From positions 49,374,985 to 49,438,984 of the forward strand of contig NC_092798.1 of assembly GCF_918797505.1 (NCBI RefSeq): a stretch of 64,000 nucleotides of DNA, read 5' to 3'. This DNA comes from Bemisia tabaci. Taxonomy: Eukaryota; Arthropoda; Insecta; Hemiptera; Aleyrodidae. Both the position numbers and the translations under genes were made by a program. Positions 54,623 through 64,000 of this stretch are shown in pieces (positions within the stretch are counted from its first letter, which is position 1; each line of letters opens with the position of its first letter). The notes under the pieces were generated by a model that worked only from the letters and a program-made list of their open reading frames with translations, searched no databases and was not told the DNA's origin.

Positions 54623-55172
54623 TTGACCACTAGATAAGGTACGAATTTCAGCATTCTGATACATGTTTCTTAACCAAAATTTTACGTAAAACACGGTGCA
54701 CACAACGAAAATTACCAAAATTAACTCCTTACGAAGATATTTAATGATTCTTAATGCGTGAATTCAAACCACCCGCTCATGAAAACTCAATGCTCTACGT
54801 GATTCACATCGCGCGCTAAACGTTATCATGACAGTCTCTGCGATATAAAAATCTGGCAACCTCAATCTTGACGCTTTGGCTCAGTTATAGCAAATTGCTA
54901 ATAGTTTGAATAACACATGATGGGAAATGAACATTGCTCGATTGAGAAGCTTGCTGAAACCGTTGTAGTGGGCGATTTGACTCACGTAGAGCTTTGAGTT
55001 TCTTGTGAGCGGGCAGTTCAAATTCCTCGTAACCAATGTGAAATAAAAACGTTAATATCTTCGTTAGGAGTTGGTTTCCGTAATTTTCGTTGTGTGAATC
55101 GTTTTCTACGTGAAATTCTGGTTAAGAAACATGTATCAGATCGCTTAAATTCGCACCTTGTCTAGTGGTCCA
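54623..55172. mobile_element. Long inverted repeat HH
   Basis: TTGACCACTAGATAAGGTAC left, CACCTTGTCTAGTGGTCC right. Arms of about 200 bp share TGATACATGTTTCTTAACCA, ACAACGAAAATTA and CGCTCATGAAAACTCA with reverse partners. Loop about 140 bp. Single copy here. Confidence 0.7.
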
Positions 55173-56193
55173 TTACGATTTTTATGATTATCATTCATAT
55201 CTCACCCAATAAAACGAACTCTTTTCTAAAGGGGTTGTTAACACTGATCCACGAGAGGACCATGGGAAGCCTAACTGGGTGATCGGAGTTAATTTTACGG
55301 TAATTCAAGCAAGTAAAACGTAATTATCTACAATTTTGAATCATCTGCATTCGATTCCCGCTTTCTGTAAGGCCTGAGATGGCTGAACCGATCATAAGTG
55401 AATCTCTTAGAGATCATAATCTTCTCATGAAGGTGCGCCTAGATCTCTTTAGTCATTTTTCGTCCCATCTGTTCAAAGCTGTAGGTGGTATGTGTTTTAA
55501 GTTTGGATATGTTTGAAAGCGCAGAAATTCTGTCTCTGTGGCCGAACGCTTCCGTTATCCCTTCAGAATTTTTTTTAGGATTTTACATAGGACTAAATTG
55601 ACAAAATGGCTCTGCATCATTTAAAAGATGAGATGGCAACGTTGTTTCAACGGAATATTGAAGGTACAAAATTATTTAGCCTCCAGAGCTGAAGTAAAAT
55701 CTCAAGAGATGCCCTCAAGCTGCGCAGCAAAGCGTATAACTTTATTTATTCGCAAAATTGATTTTCTGCGCTTTTCAGCTGCAGTTTTAATTTTCAACTG
55801 AACTTGTTTCAGCTGTTGTACACCACAAGCATTTAGTGTGACATCGGAAGAGAAATCTTAATTATTATGAATTACATCACATGAAACGAACAACATGTGT
55901 CTCAAGCTTAAAATGAACATTAAATACTTAAAAATAGTCCGCTTAGTGGATCAAGGGCGAAAATATTTTGAACAAACTGTTCGTCGCGTAGTAGGCCAAC
56001 GAGAAGAAGTCATTGGACATTCTGTACGGGTCAGAAATGAAGTTTTTAGGTAAACTGTTTATTAATATTGGTACTAGATAATTAAAAAATTGTTACCCGG
56101 TAACTATGCTTCACTAATACAATACTACTGCGTTGATGCTTTTCCTTCGGAAAAAAACAGTATTTCTGTAGTGGACGCGGTACGAGCCGATTA
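55173..56193. other. Unassigned AT-rich DNA
   Basis: No frames of note, no repeat partner recognised. Confidence 0.4.
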
Positions 56194-56442
56194 ATTACTG
56201 AAATTGATAGACGAATAAAACAAGGCAAAACTGGAGTGATCTCACTGGCCAAAACCGATGTTTGTTATAGCCTATAGGGGAAATCATGGACTAACTTAAA
56301 GCTCTCTCTTGGATTGCCGCTATAGTTAGTCTATCACTTACCTCCTTTGTCTATTGCAGCAATCCGCTTCCAGCATGAAGATGGCTCCATTTTCTCCTTG
56401 TCACCCCTAAAGTTTTTCCCAGCAATTTCAATAATCTGCCCG
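56194..56442. mobile_element. MITE family I copy 4 (diverged)
   Basis: GAGCCGATTAATTACTGAAA left, AATTTCAATAATCTGCCCG right, with TAGTCTATCACTTACCTCCT inside. The most diverged I copy. Confidence 0.65.
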
Positions 56443-56471
56443 AACACTCAAAAGAGAGCACATTAACGATA

Positions 56472-56784
56472 TACAGTCAGAAATTTCAACACAAAAGCAC
56501 AAAAGTTTAGTTAATACGGGAAGTAAAACATAAAATCGCCCCTAGCCTTCGGTTGACAATTTCAAAAGATAATGGCAGCTAGTTATCTTGAAGAAATTAA
56601 ATGAAAAACGAATGTTGATAACGAACGTCGCAATCGGAGGAATGCATTTTCCGAGTCTCTCCATTGTTTTTTGCGCTGAATTCACGGCAAATTGTACCAA
56701 AATCAACACAAAATTGTGTTAGTTTGTGTTTCACTTCCTACATCAACCAAAAATATCACACGAACACAAATTTTTTTTATCAGT
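56472..56784 (+). mobile_element. Repeat family R copy 2
   Basis: GGAAGTAAAACATAAAATCG, ATCTTGAAGAAATTAAATGA, GTCGCAATCGGAGGAATGCA and AAAATCAACACAAAATTGTG match 13112-13387. It is followed by unassigned 56785-57099 with a frame continuing out of R. Confidence 0.6.
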
Positions 56785-57099
56785 CTAGTCCCGCACATCC
56801 AAATAAGAAACACGCCGGAATAGCCGTTTTCGTTTTTCTTGAGCTAGCGACACCCTATCTTCCGCTTTATATATTACCCATATCAAAATCATCGGTCAGA
56901 ATCAAATTATTAGAGTGCCAGCTAACCAAAGGATAGGGCTGACCTCTGGCCCGTGGCTGCTATTCATCAACAACGGCGATGATTACGGCAAAACGCAGGG
57001 AACAGGTGCATGGAGTCGTGTCCCGAAATGAAATTATTCCAGCGCGCTACAATTTTTGGTGATTAATACGTTATGATGCCTCGCGTGCAAGTTTTAATA

Positions 57100-57177
57100 G
57101 GACGTATTCATGCTAAAAGGAACTATGTGCATAGGGAGTGCGTGTTACATAGTTCCTTTTAGCATAAATATACGTCC
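57100..57177. mobile_element. Mini MITE family DD, TSD AATA
   Basis: 78 bp. GGACGTATTCATGCTAAAAG and CTTTTAGCATAAATATACGT then CC; AATA at 57096-57099 and 57178-57181. The shortest DD copy, nearly a pure hairpin. Confidence 0.8.
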
Positions 57178-57267
57178 AATATATCTCCGAGCGCGGGCAG
57201 GGCACTCTGCTCTGAGTGCAATCGTAAATGAATCAGTCACCCAGCGTGAATCATTGCCTATCGATGT

Positions 57268-57524
57268 TTCGACGGTGAAACTACCAAACCACGTATCTCG
57301 GTTTGCGACGTCGCAGACTTCCTGTCATACTTTATTTTTTAAATGAAAAACTACTTAACATCCAGTCTTGAAAATTTCTGTGATTTTTCCTCTTTGTGCG
57401 GAGAAAATTCCGTGAAAATTTCAAGGAATGATATTGATTTGGTCTACTTCAAAAAAATAAAATGTGAGCGTAGATTTTTAAACACCGCAAACGAGATACG
57501 TGATTTGGTAGTTTCACCGTCGAT
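57268..57524. mobile_element. MITE family M copy 5
   Basis: TCGACGGTGAAACTACCAAA then CCACGTATCTCGG left; GATTTGGTAGTTTCACCGTC then GAT right. The best-preserved M copy. Confidence 0.8.
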
Positions 57525-58384
57525 TTTCTCATTCATAGCTAAGTAAAATAATCGATTATGAAGGTGTTTGTCGCGGACCCTGATAATCGACCCTTTCCCA
57601 TAAAGGTTTCAATGGGAAATTCATCGATTCATCGATTCATCGATTATCGATTCACCGATCCATCGATTCATCTCCATTTTCTCGTGAACCTTGGAGTCCA
57701 TAAGAATGCTCGTGTCCCAGGGTCGATTGGATAATGGATGAGTCACGTTGTGATACGTTCTAATTCAAATATTAAAAACATAGATTCGCAGCGCGATAAA
57801 TTACCATCGAGTCGCGAAAAATACGGACCGTGAGCGAAAATCAATACTCGAATGCTGCCGCCCACACCAAAAACGCCGTAACTCCATCCAGGATTTTGCA
57901 ATTTTCTTTCACAAATTCTAACCGATATCCATTTTGAAAAATTTTTATTGCATTTTTTGCATTTTATTTGCATTTTTTTTTGCATTTTTTTTTGCATTTT
58001 TAATTTTTTTTTTCCTAAAAATTTTAACCTATCTATTCTGCTCCATTTTCTCAGTTTGAGGTCTCAATCGTATGCCAAAAATACTCAAGGATTCTAAGGA
58101 ATACATGCTCGTTAATTTTTCTGTAATAAAAAATTGTATCAGGAAAAAATCTGTGATTGCGTTACAGAGTCTTTGTTTTGGACACAGAATGGCGCGTGTA
58201 TACTTTACCATAGCTTCAAATGGGGTAAATAGCCAAAATCGATCGTTCACGTTTCATCAATGTATGGCACATGTACTAATTATAAACTTATTCAAAAATT
58301 ATAGTAGTTTTTCTGGAAAATGTGATCCATTTATTCACAATCTAGTTAAATTGACACTGTAAAAAATCGAGGCGTGAAATTCGG
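57525..58384. other. B relics and local tandem repeats
   Basis: 57545-57672 is a B fragment whose end has expanded into an ATCGATTC tandem run. 57950-58000 repeats TTTTTTGCAT-like words. 58195-58260 is another B scrap (TTTACCATAGCTTCAAATGG). No gene supported. Confidence 0.45.
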
Positions 58385-58720
58385 TGTTAGAGTCTGTACA
58401 TTAAATCGCTCAAAAACTGCGGATGATACGAATGCGAAGTGAAATTGGACTTATTTCTGCCAAACGGAACTATGTGCATTAAGACGTGAGCCTTGTAATT
58501 CATATATCCTTATGGGTCTCAAGGTTCATGTCTCAATGCACATAGTTCCGTTTGACAGAAATACGTCCAATTATCACCATAAAAGCATCTGACGCTACGC
58601 ATAAAAAGTAGATTCCACTCCGTAAAAATGTCAGTCACTCCATAAGGAGTATAGATTCCGCTCCGGTTTCATATCACTCCGGATTTTTGGGCGCTATAGA
58701 GACTTCGGTACAGAATTTTG
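58385..58720 (+). repeat. Dispersed repeat II copy 2 with DD insertion
   Basis: GCTCAAAAACTGCG, GCGAAGTGAAATT, then ATCACCATAAAAGC after the insertion, then TCACTCCATAAGGAG. Co-linear with the empty copy at 34320-34560. Confidence 0.65.
58447..58568. mobile_element. MITE family DD, 4-bp TSD AATT
   Basis: GGACTTATTTCTGCCAAACG left and GTTTGACAGAAATACGTCC right, 122 bp. AATT flanks both sides. The empty site GTGAAATTAGCACC is at about 34370. Confidence 0.85.
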
Positions 58721-58891
58721 CACAATTTTTTTCAAAACTTTATATCAAAAAACTTTGACGAGACATTTTTGGAAGTTATCTTAAAAATACATTTTTTCTT
58801 GCGGGTAATATTCAGCAGCATTTTAATGATCGTGCAGCGGTCTTGCCTGGTACTTTGGTAAATCTATGGTAGATGTAAAGTAAGTGATAAA

Positions 58892-59651
58892 CTGCCGTGC
58901 CAAGGAAAAACACCGTATGAACAGTCTGACGTTGCCCAACTTCCTGTAAAAAAATACTCATTTTTGAAGTAAATGGAGATGTTGCATGTGTGGGGAATTT
59001 TTGATTTGACTGTTGATTATTATGTAAAAGTTTGCGAGAATTACGATGGTGCCACTGGTTTTTTCTGAAATCAACTCCCAAGCTCAAAAAAAGCTCTCAA
59101 GTTGAGGCCAAAATGGACGAGATATCCCACGCTATCCTGAGAGTCCACCTCTACATCAAAATAAACTCTCCATGCAAAGATAGGGAGCAAATACATTAAC
59201 ACGGTTGCTGTGTTTTCAGTTTTGGAGTCCCCAAATAAAGTGGCAGCCCTGTCAATGTATTTGCTTCCTATCTTTGCATGGAGAGTTTGTTTTGATGTAG
59301 AGGTGGACTCTCAGGATAGCGTGGGATATTCCATTTTAGCCTCGACTTGAGAGCTTTTTCTGAGCTTGGGAGTTAATTTCAGAGAAAACCAGTGGCACCA
59401 TTGAGTTTCTCGCGAAATTTTACACGAGAATCAACAGTCAAATCGCAAATTCCTCACACATGCAACATCTCCATTGCAAGTATTTTATTTTGTCGAAACT
59501 TTCTTATGTCTTAGATTAAATTGCGACCTGAATTCTGTGTACGTGCAATTGAAACCATAAATATTTACAAAGTTCCTCGAAAATTCGCATAAAATCAATC
59601 GAAATTTGGCAACGTTTGAAGGCTGATCCGACGTTTTCCGTCCAACGGCAG
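58892..59651. mobile_element. MITE family E split by F
   Basis: CTGCCGTGCCAAGGAAAAAC left; GTTTTCCGTCCAACGGCAG right. E sequence on either side of the F element joins to a normal-sized E (about 255 bp). Confidence 0.75.
58972..59475. mobile_element. Long-palindrome MITE family F copy 4, in E
   Basis: AATGGAGATGTTGCATGTGT to ACATGCAACATCTCCATT, 504 bp, very similar to copies 1 and 2 including the GTGTTTTCAGTTTTGGAGTC centre. Confidence 0.85.
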
Positions 59652-60081
59652 CATATCCACTCGGTACATCCAATAACCCATTTAACCGACGATGACTCAA
59701 CTGCTCTCGTCCCGAGGTGTTTTTTCTACGGGACGGCTATTTTTCGAGCGACTTCTTTTCTCGCCGACGACAACTTTTCCAATTAAACTAAAGCTATAAA
59801 CAGGGCCGTTATATTAGCGATCATTTACCCCTCTTATCCTGCTCACCTCGCTTGCATACCAATAAAGTCAATGGCTTGAATCGTCTGTCAATTTAGGGCG
59901 AATCCTCAGCGTTTCCGGGCGGAACCACCATCTTGCCCTCTCAAAATCTGACTTCAAAATCAGCGAATATTTTTTTCGTTTTCTCGTTTCTTCTTTAGTT
60001 AATTGTTTTTTTCGACCTACGTACACAGTCTACACAGGAATTGCAATTCGATAAAATTTATACATTAAGAAAAGATGCATC
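59652..60081. other. Unassigned stretch
   Basis: Nothing recognised. Confidence 0.4.
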
Positions 60082-60590
60082 AAGGAGCTTCGAGGATGAG
60101 GCGCATAAGTGGATTGCATTTTACAAAAAGGAGCCGAGAGCATTCCAATGTCACTAAGATCGTGCAACTTTGTTTACCTTGGAAATATTATCTGATCATC
60201 TGGACAGCATTCATCTTTACTCTTAATAAACTATAAATTCATGATGAAAATTACTTTAGTAAATTTAGCTTTTTGCGTGCTTTCAGTAATTATATTGCTA
60301 GAATGTAAGTTGTACAATCCCATCATCGTTGGAATGCTCTCGGTTCCTTTTTGCAAAATGCAATCCAAGTGTAGTTTTAACTATTTTGAAAAATACGTGT
60401 TCGAAGTAACGAAATTACATGAATCCTTATGGCCGAAAGAAAGTTTAAACTGATTTTTTGATGCTTAAAAATTGGAATTTGGAAGCAAATTTTTCACAGA
60501 ATAAGCATTAAGACTAGTTTTACCTGAAATCTTTAATATTTCGATTTTTTCAAAAATTGCACTTATGCGCCTTGTCCTCCAAGACCCTCC
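60082..60590. mobile_element. MITE family N copy 3 carrying a D2 element
   Basis: GAGGATGAGGCGCATAAGT left part and GCACTTATGCGCCTTGTCCT then CCAAGACCCTCC right part. TTTTTGATGCTTAAAAATTG inside. Confidence 0.7.
60111..60366. mobile_element. MITE D2 nested in N, TSD AAGT
   Basis: GGATTGCATTTTACAAAAAG left and CTTTTTGCAAAATGCAATCC right, 256 bp; AAGT at 60107-60110 and 60367-60370. Close relative of 27999-28255. Confidence 0.85.
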
Positions 60591-61205
60591 ATTAAAAGTT
60601 GAGGAGTCATTACAAAGGGACCATACGGGCACGTAGTCTAGACAACTGTTAGAAGAAATGTATGGTCGGGTTGTGATTTTTAAAATAAGCCAGACATCTT
60701 GATACTTTTTTTCTAAGCTTCGCCTCATTGATAAGTGATTCGAAGTGAGTCTTTTTAGTGTATTTTCCGAAGGAAATACACTATTGCATTCTCCCATGAT
60801 GTCGGACCCAGACCTGAGACATTGTGAAGAGCACCGATCACGGGTCGTAGATCACGAAAATATATGCTATTTAAATTCATGTGTATATATATAATTAGTT
60901 AGTTAGTTATTATAATTTTGAGACATTCAGCTACTCAGGCTATTAACGTCTTTACAGGTAATTTTGAAAATATATAGGAGTATAAACGAAAATTTAGATT
61001 TTTAAATTAAGAGAGGTGAAAAGTTTCAGAATTTTGGTGGCAATATTTGTATGTATGTATGTATGTATGTATGCATGTATGTATGGTTGTATGTATTTCC
61101 GCCTTTTGAAGATTTTTCGATTTTTGAGTGGTTATATCTTTCTTACGTTGAAAGATATTTTGACCAATTTTTTTGCATTTTGTAGAGACTCATTAGGACT
61201 ACTAT
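60591..61205. repeat. Unassigned; TATG microsatellite 61048-61099; KK copy
   Basis: ATGTATGTATGTATGTATG run near 61048-61099. 60893-60980 resembles 24845-24930 (GGCTATTAACGTCTTTACA). The frame crossing the microsatellite is not a gene. Confidence 0.5.
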
Positions 61206-61820
61206 GGGCCTGTTGCAAACTTTTGCTAGAGCAAAAATAAGAGTTGTTTATTGTAGATAATGCCTCAAAAATCACGATGAGCGCATCGGCAAAGTCTGAA
61301 ACGCACTCATAACTTCACAATCTGCGTAAGAAATTTGCGTTTTTTTAAGCTTCCCGCTTCAAAAACGATACTACGGCATAGGTGAACATTTTGTTAGAGG
61401 AGTCGCTCCATCGTCGGCGATATTCATCATGGCCGACGCTTGCACGCAGTTCCGCGCGTAATTCAAGGAGAGTTCAAGGTCAATCAATTCGGGCGTGGAA
61501 AATATGAACGTTAACACACCGATTGTTATCTGGTCTAATCCAGTTCAGGTGTTATCTCGTCCCATCAAACGTGTTTTGGCGGATTGGCGTCGGCTATGAT
61601 GATTATTGCCGACGATGGAACGACTCCTCTTACAAAATGTTCACCTGTGCCGTAGTATCGTTTTTGAAGCGGGAAGCTCAAAAAACCGCAAATTTCTTAC
61701 GCAGATTGTGAAGTTAGGAGTGCATTTCAGAGTTTGCCGATGCGCTCATCGTGATTTTTGAGGCATTATCTATAAGAGACAACTCTTAGTTTTGCTCTAG
61801 CAAAAGTTTGCAACAGGCCC
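61206..61820. mobile_element. Full-length palindrome, family G, 615 bp
   Basis: GGGCCTGTTGCAAACTTTTG then CTAGAGCAAAA and its exact reverse at the right end. Arms of about 240 bp (AATCACGATGAGCGCATCGG, TTCTTACGCAGATTGTGAAG, TTTTGAAGCGGGAAGCT) and a loop of about 150 bp. Target duplication unclear. Confidence 0.8.
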
Positions 61821-62080
61821 ATTCTGCGAAAAAAAATTGAAATTTGAGGCAATAGATTTTGAGGGGTGGGGCTCGAAAGTGGGGGGAGGTGAAATCTTGT
61901 CCACTCGATAACTCGAGCGAAAATGAATATTTTGAGCTGAAATTTTTATAGGTGGTAGTTCTCCCCTAGGACTGGTTTGGTATTGAATTTGAGCTAAATC
62001 GGCCGAGCCGTTTAAGAATGGCGAGCTTTGAAAGTTTTAGGCGAGGGGTGCGCGGCATGAGGGGAGCCGGCCGGAGCAGG
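61821..62080. other. Unassigned, G-rich patches
   Basis: Moderately GC-rich; AGCTAAATCGGCCGAGCCGT near 62000 is self-complementary around GGCCGAGCC. No gene. Confidence 0.35.
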
Positions 62081-62232
62081 GCCGCACAGTGGGTCGGGGG
62101 AGAAAGTTTTTGGACAAGCTGATCGTCGCACAGTGGGTCAGGGGAGAGAAGTTTTTGGACAAACTTTTCGTCGCACAGTGGGTCAGGGGAAGGAAGATTC
62201 TGGACAAATTGTTCGTCGCACAGTGGGTCAGG
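62081..62232 (+). repeat. 45-bp minisatellite, 4 units
   Basis: TCGCACAGTGGGTCAGGGGA-type units begin at about 62081, 62126, 62171 and 62216. The period is a multiple of three, so a frame repeats VAQWVRG-type words. The frame has no other support. Confidence 0.75.
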
Positions 62233-62463
62233 TTAAATGATCTGTTCTTGAACAAAATTTCACCATTTAACCGTCACAACCACGCAACTTCTTGCTCACA
62301 ATGTGCTCACCTGCTCACAACTCAACTTGTGTTTCAATTCTTAATTCATTCCCTTACAGATTGATCCCCCCCCCCCCCCTTCGGAAAATACACTCTTCCC
62401 GCGGTGGACGCGCGGGTCGCTTAAGAAGACAGAACAACTGGAATGGACACTCAAACTAAAAAG

Positions 62464-62546
62464 CGCGCGCGAAGCGCGCGTCCTGGGGGGGATTGGGGGG
62501 GGCGAAGCCCCCCCAAAAAACGGGCGCGGAGCGCCCGTTTTTTTTT
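62464..62546. repeat. Cluster of three perfect GC hairpins
   Basis: CGCGCGC-GAA-GCGCGCG (62464-62480), a G7C-GAA-GC7 stem (about 62496-62514), and AAAAAACGGGCGC-GGA-GCGCCCGTTTTTT (62515-62544 region). All have a three-base GRA loop. A C run lies upstream near 62367-62379. Confidence 0.8.
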
Positions 62547-62697
62547 AGAGTCCGCTCTTAAGAATAATAAGGACATTGACCATAAGTGTTCTCTTTCTCT
62601 GAAATTTTATAACCTACTCCAAGAAAAGTATAATCTTTAATGTGTTACGGATGAGTTCAACTGAAAATATTGACATGTCATCAACATGTCATTTATA

Positions 62698-62760
62698 CTG
62701 CCGTGCTATGGAAAAACGCCGTATGAGCATTCAGTCGTTGCCAAACAGCCTCCCAAAATT
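62698..62760 (+). mobile_element. E element left-end fragment
   Basis: TA then CTGCCGTGCTATGGAAAAAC, GCCGTATGAGCATTCAGTCG and TTGCCAAA. The remainder of E is missing. 62761-63210 beyond holds no supported gene; a TTTGAAGGCG scrap recalls family L. Confidence 0.6.
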
Positions 62761-63210
62761 TCGACCCTCCTTCGGTATTCGATTCGACCATCGAACCAAG
62801 GTTTCAGTGGAAACTTATAATGACAGAAAACTCAGGCAAAAATTTCAAGATGAGTAGAGGAACCGTTGTTGAGTTACGCGCTCCCTTCTTTGAAATATGA
62901 CGAAGACGCCAAAAACAATCTTATTATTTTTTCGAAATACAATTCCTCGTCATTTTTCGAATATGCGCCTCCATTTAAACCACAAATAATGAAATTTTTG
63001 GTCAACATCATTCTGCAAGGCCAGGCAAAATGGATACAGAAGGGCGCCTTCAAATATATCCGTATACTTAATGCAAAATTCTGATACCACTATTCGTGCG
63101 TCATGGCAGTCATTTTGCATACCCGGCCATTTGAAGGCGAATCATTGACTTCAGGCAACGACGTACGAATTACAGCAATGTTATTCGATATTCTTAGAGA
63201 AAAAGACGCC

Positions 63211-63893
63211 GGGGGGGAGGGGCCGCCCCCCTGAACCCTAAGAAGCCAAACTCGAGGGCCGTGCCGTCCCCCTGGCAACTAAGGATCCCAAGCCGGGGGC
63301 CAGCCCCCTGAACCCTAAGGAGCCAAAGCCGGGGGCCAGCCCCCTGAACCCTTAGGAGCCAAAGCCGGGGAACAGCCCCCTGAACACTAAGGAGCCAAAG
63401 CCGGGGGCCAGCCCCCTGAACACTAAGGAGCCAAAGCCGGGGGCTAGCCCCCCCGAACACTAAGGAGCCAATGCCGGGGGCCAGCCCCCTGAACACTAAG
63501 GAGCCAAAGCCGGGGGCCAGCCCCCTGAACCCTAAGGAGCCAAAGCCGGGGCCAGCCCCCTGAACCCTAAGGAGCCAAAGCCGGGGGCCGGCCCCGGAAC
63601 ACTAGGGAGCCAGCCCCCTGAACCCTATGGAGCCAAAGCCGGGGGCATCCCCCTGAACACCAAGGAGCCAAAGCCGGGTTCCAGCCCCCTGAACACTAAG
63701 GAGCCAATGCCGGGGGCCAGTCCCCTGAACCCTAAGGAGCCAAAGCCGGGGGCCAGCCCCCTGAACAGTAAGTAGCCAAAGCCGGGGGCCGGCCCCCTGG
63801 CAACTAATGTGCCCAAGCCGGGTGCCACCCCTTGGTCCGTAAGAAATCAAAGCCGGGAGCCACCCCCTTGGCCCCGAAGGAGCCATAGCGGGG
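63211..63893. repeat. 36-bp GC-rich hairpin minisatellite
   Basis: Units such as GCCGGGGGCCAGCCCCCTGA then ACCCTAAGGAGCCAAA recur with small changes over the whole span. Each carries a GGGGGC-CA-GCCCCC-type self-complementary stem. With a 36-bp period, the minus-strand frames read 12-residue repeats (LWLLSVQGAGPR-like). I treat these as non-coding. The last ~107 bp of the window is unassigned. Confidence 0.85.
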
Positions 63894-64000
63894 TTCTTTG
63901 GCTAGAATCTCCGTAACGAATCATTTTTTCCGTAAAAAATCTGAAAAAATCGATATAACCGATTGACTAGCGACTCGTGAACATTAAAACTCGATTTCGC

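Noticed and set aside
61048..61099. Repeated Met-Tyr-Val-Cys-type peptide in a plus frame
   Set aside because: Translation of a TATG microsatellite.
62515..62546. GC stem followed by T run resembling a rho-independent terminator
   Set aside because: Context is eukaryotic and symmetric (A6 on the other side); better read as one of three DNA hairpins.
63194..63886. Minus-strand frames with 12-residue repeats resembling a repeat protein
   Set aside because: Explained by the 36-bp minisatellite period; no non-repetitive coding part, signal or splice site.

Overview
The window looks like intergenic or intronic DNA from an insect nuclear genome. It is AT-rich, has short GC-rich islands, no operon-like gene packing and no bacterial signals. 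It is crowded with short inverted-repeat transposons (MITEs). Several families (ends such as GGACCGAGTT, GGACGTATTTCTGCC, CTGCCGTGC, CAGTGGCG) remind me of whitefly (Bemisia-like, Hemiptera) DNA. That is recollection, not a search, so treat the species as a guess.

Coding content is very low. The one credible host coding segment is an exon at 18574-18839 (+). It has a splice acceptor, a 5'UTR with tiny upstream ORFs, a signal-peptide start at 18734 and a consensus donor. It is the first coding exon of an unidentified secreted or membrane protein whose other exons I cannot find here. The only other recognisable protein is a broken MULE (Mutator-like) transposase on the minus strand at about 45310-45735. 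It lies in a 744-bp element with terminal inverted repeats (TIRs) and an 8-bp target-site duplication (TSD). Every other open frame I examined lies in repeats or lacks support.

The rest is layered repeats, given letter names here. E (ends CTGCCGTGC) is the commonest. D, DD and J begin GGA and most copies show 4-bp AT-rich TSDs, confirmed for three insertions by related empty sites in this window. F, H, G, HH and GG are long palindromes. A, B (hAT-like), C (conserved TGACGTCA), I, K, L, M, N, O, P, R, T, V, W, X, Y and Z are other families or single elements. Many are nested (D in C, N and a satellite; J in I; A in E; F in E and T; P in O; O in a tandem duplication), which gives a relative insertion order.

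Region by region: 0-12 kb holds scattered MITEs and ends in a tandem duplication. 12-18 kb has GC islands and M/N/R elements. 18.5 kb is the exon. 19-25 kb holds F1 and the X nest. 25 kb has a polypurine tract. 27-32 kb holds a satellite plus A, C, D and E copies. 33-37 kb holds Z, W and an F-K-L-F compound. 39-41 kb has two large hairpins. 43-46 kb has the GGTAA element and the MULE. 48-59 kb holds B, I, J, E, GG, M, HH and R copies. 60-62 kb has N with D, and a 615-bp palindrome. 62-64 kb is distinct: a 45-bp minisatellite, three GC hairpins and a 36-bp hairpin minisatellite running almost to the window end.
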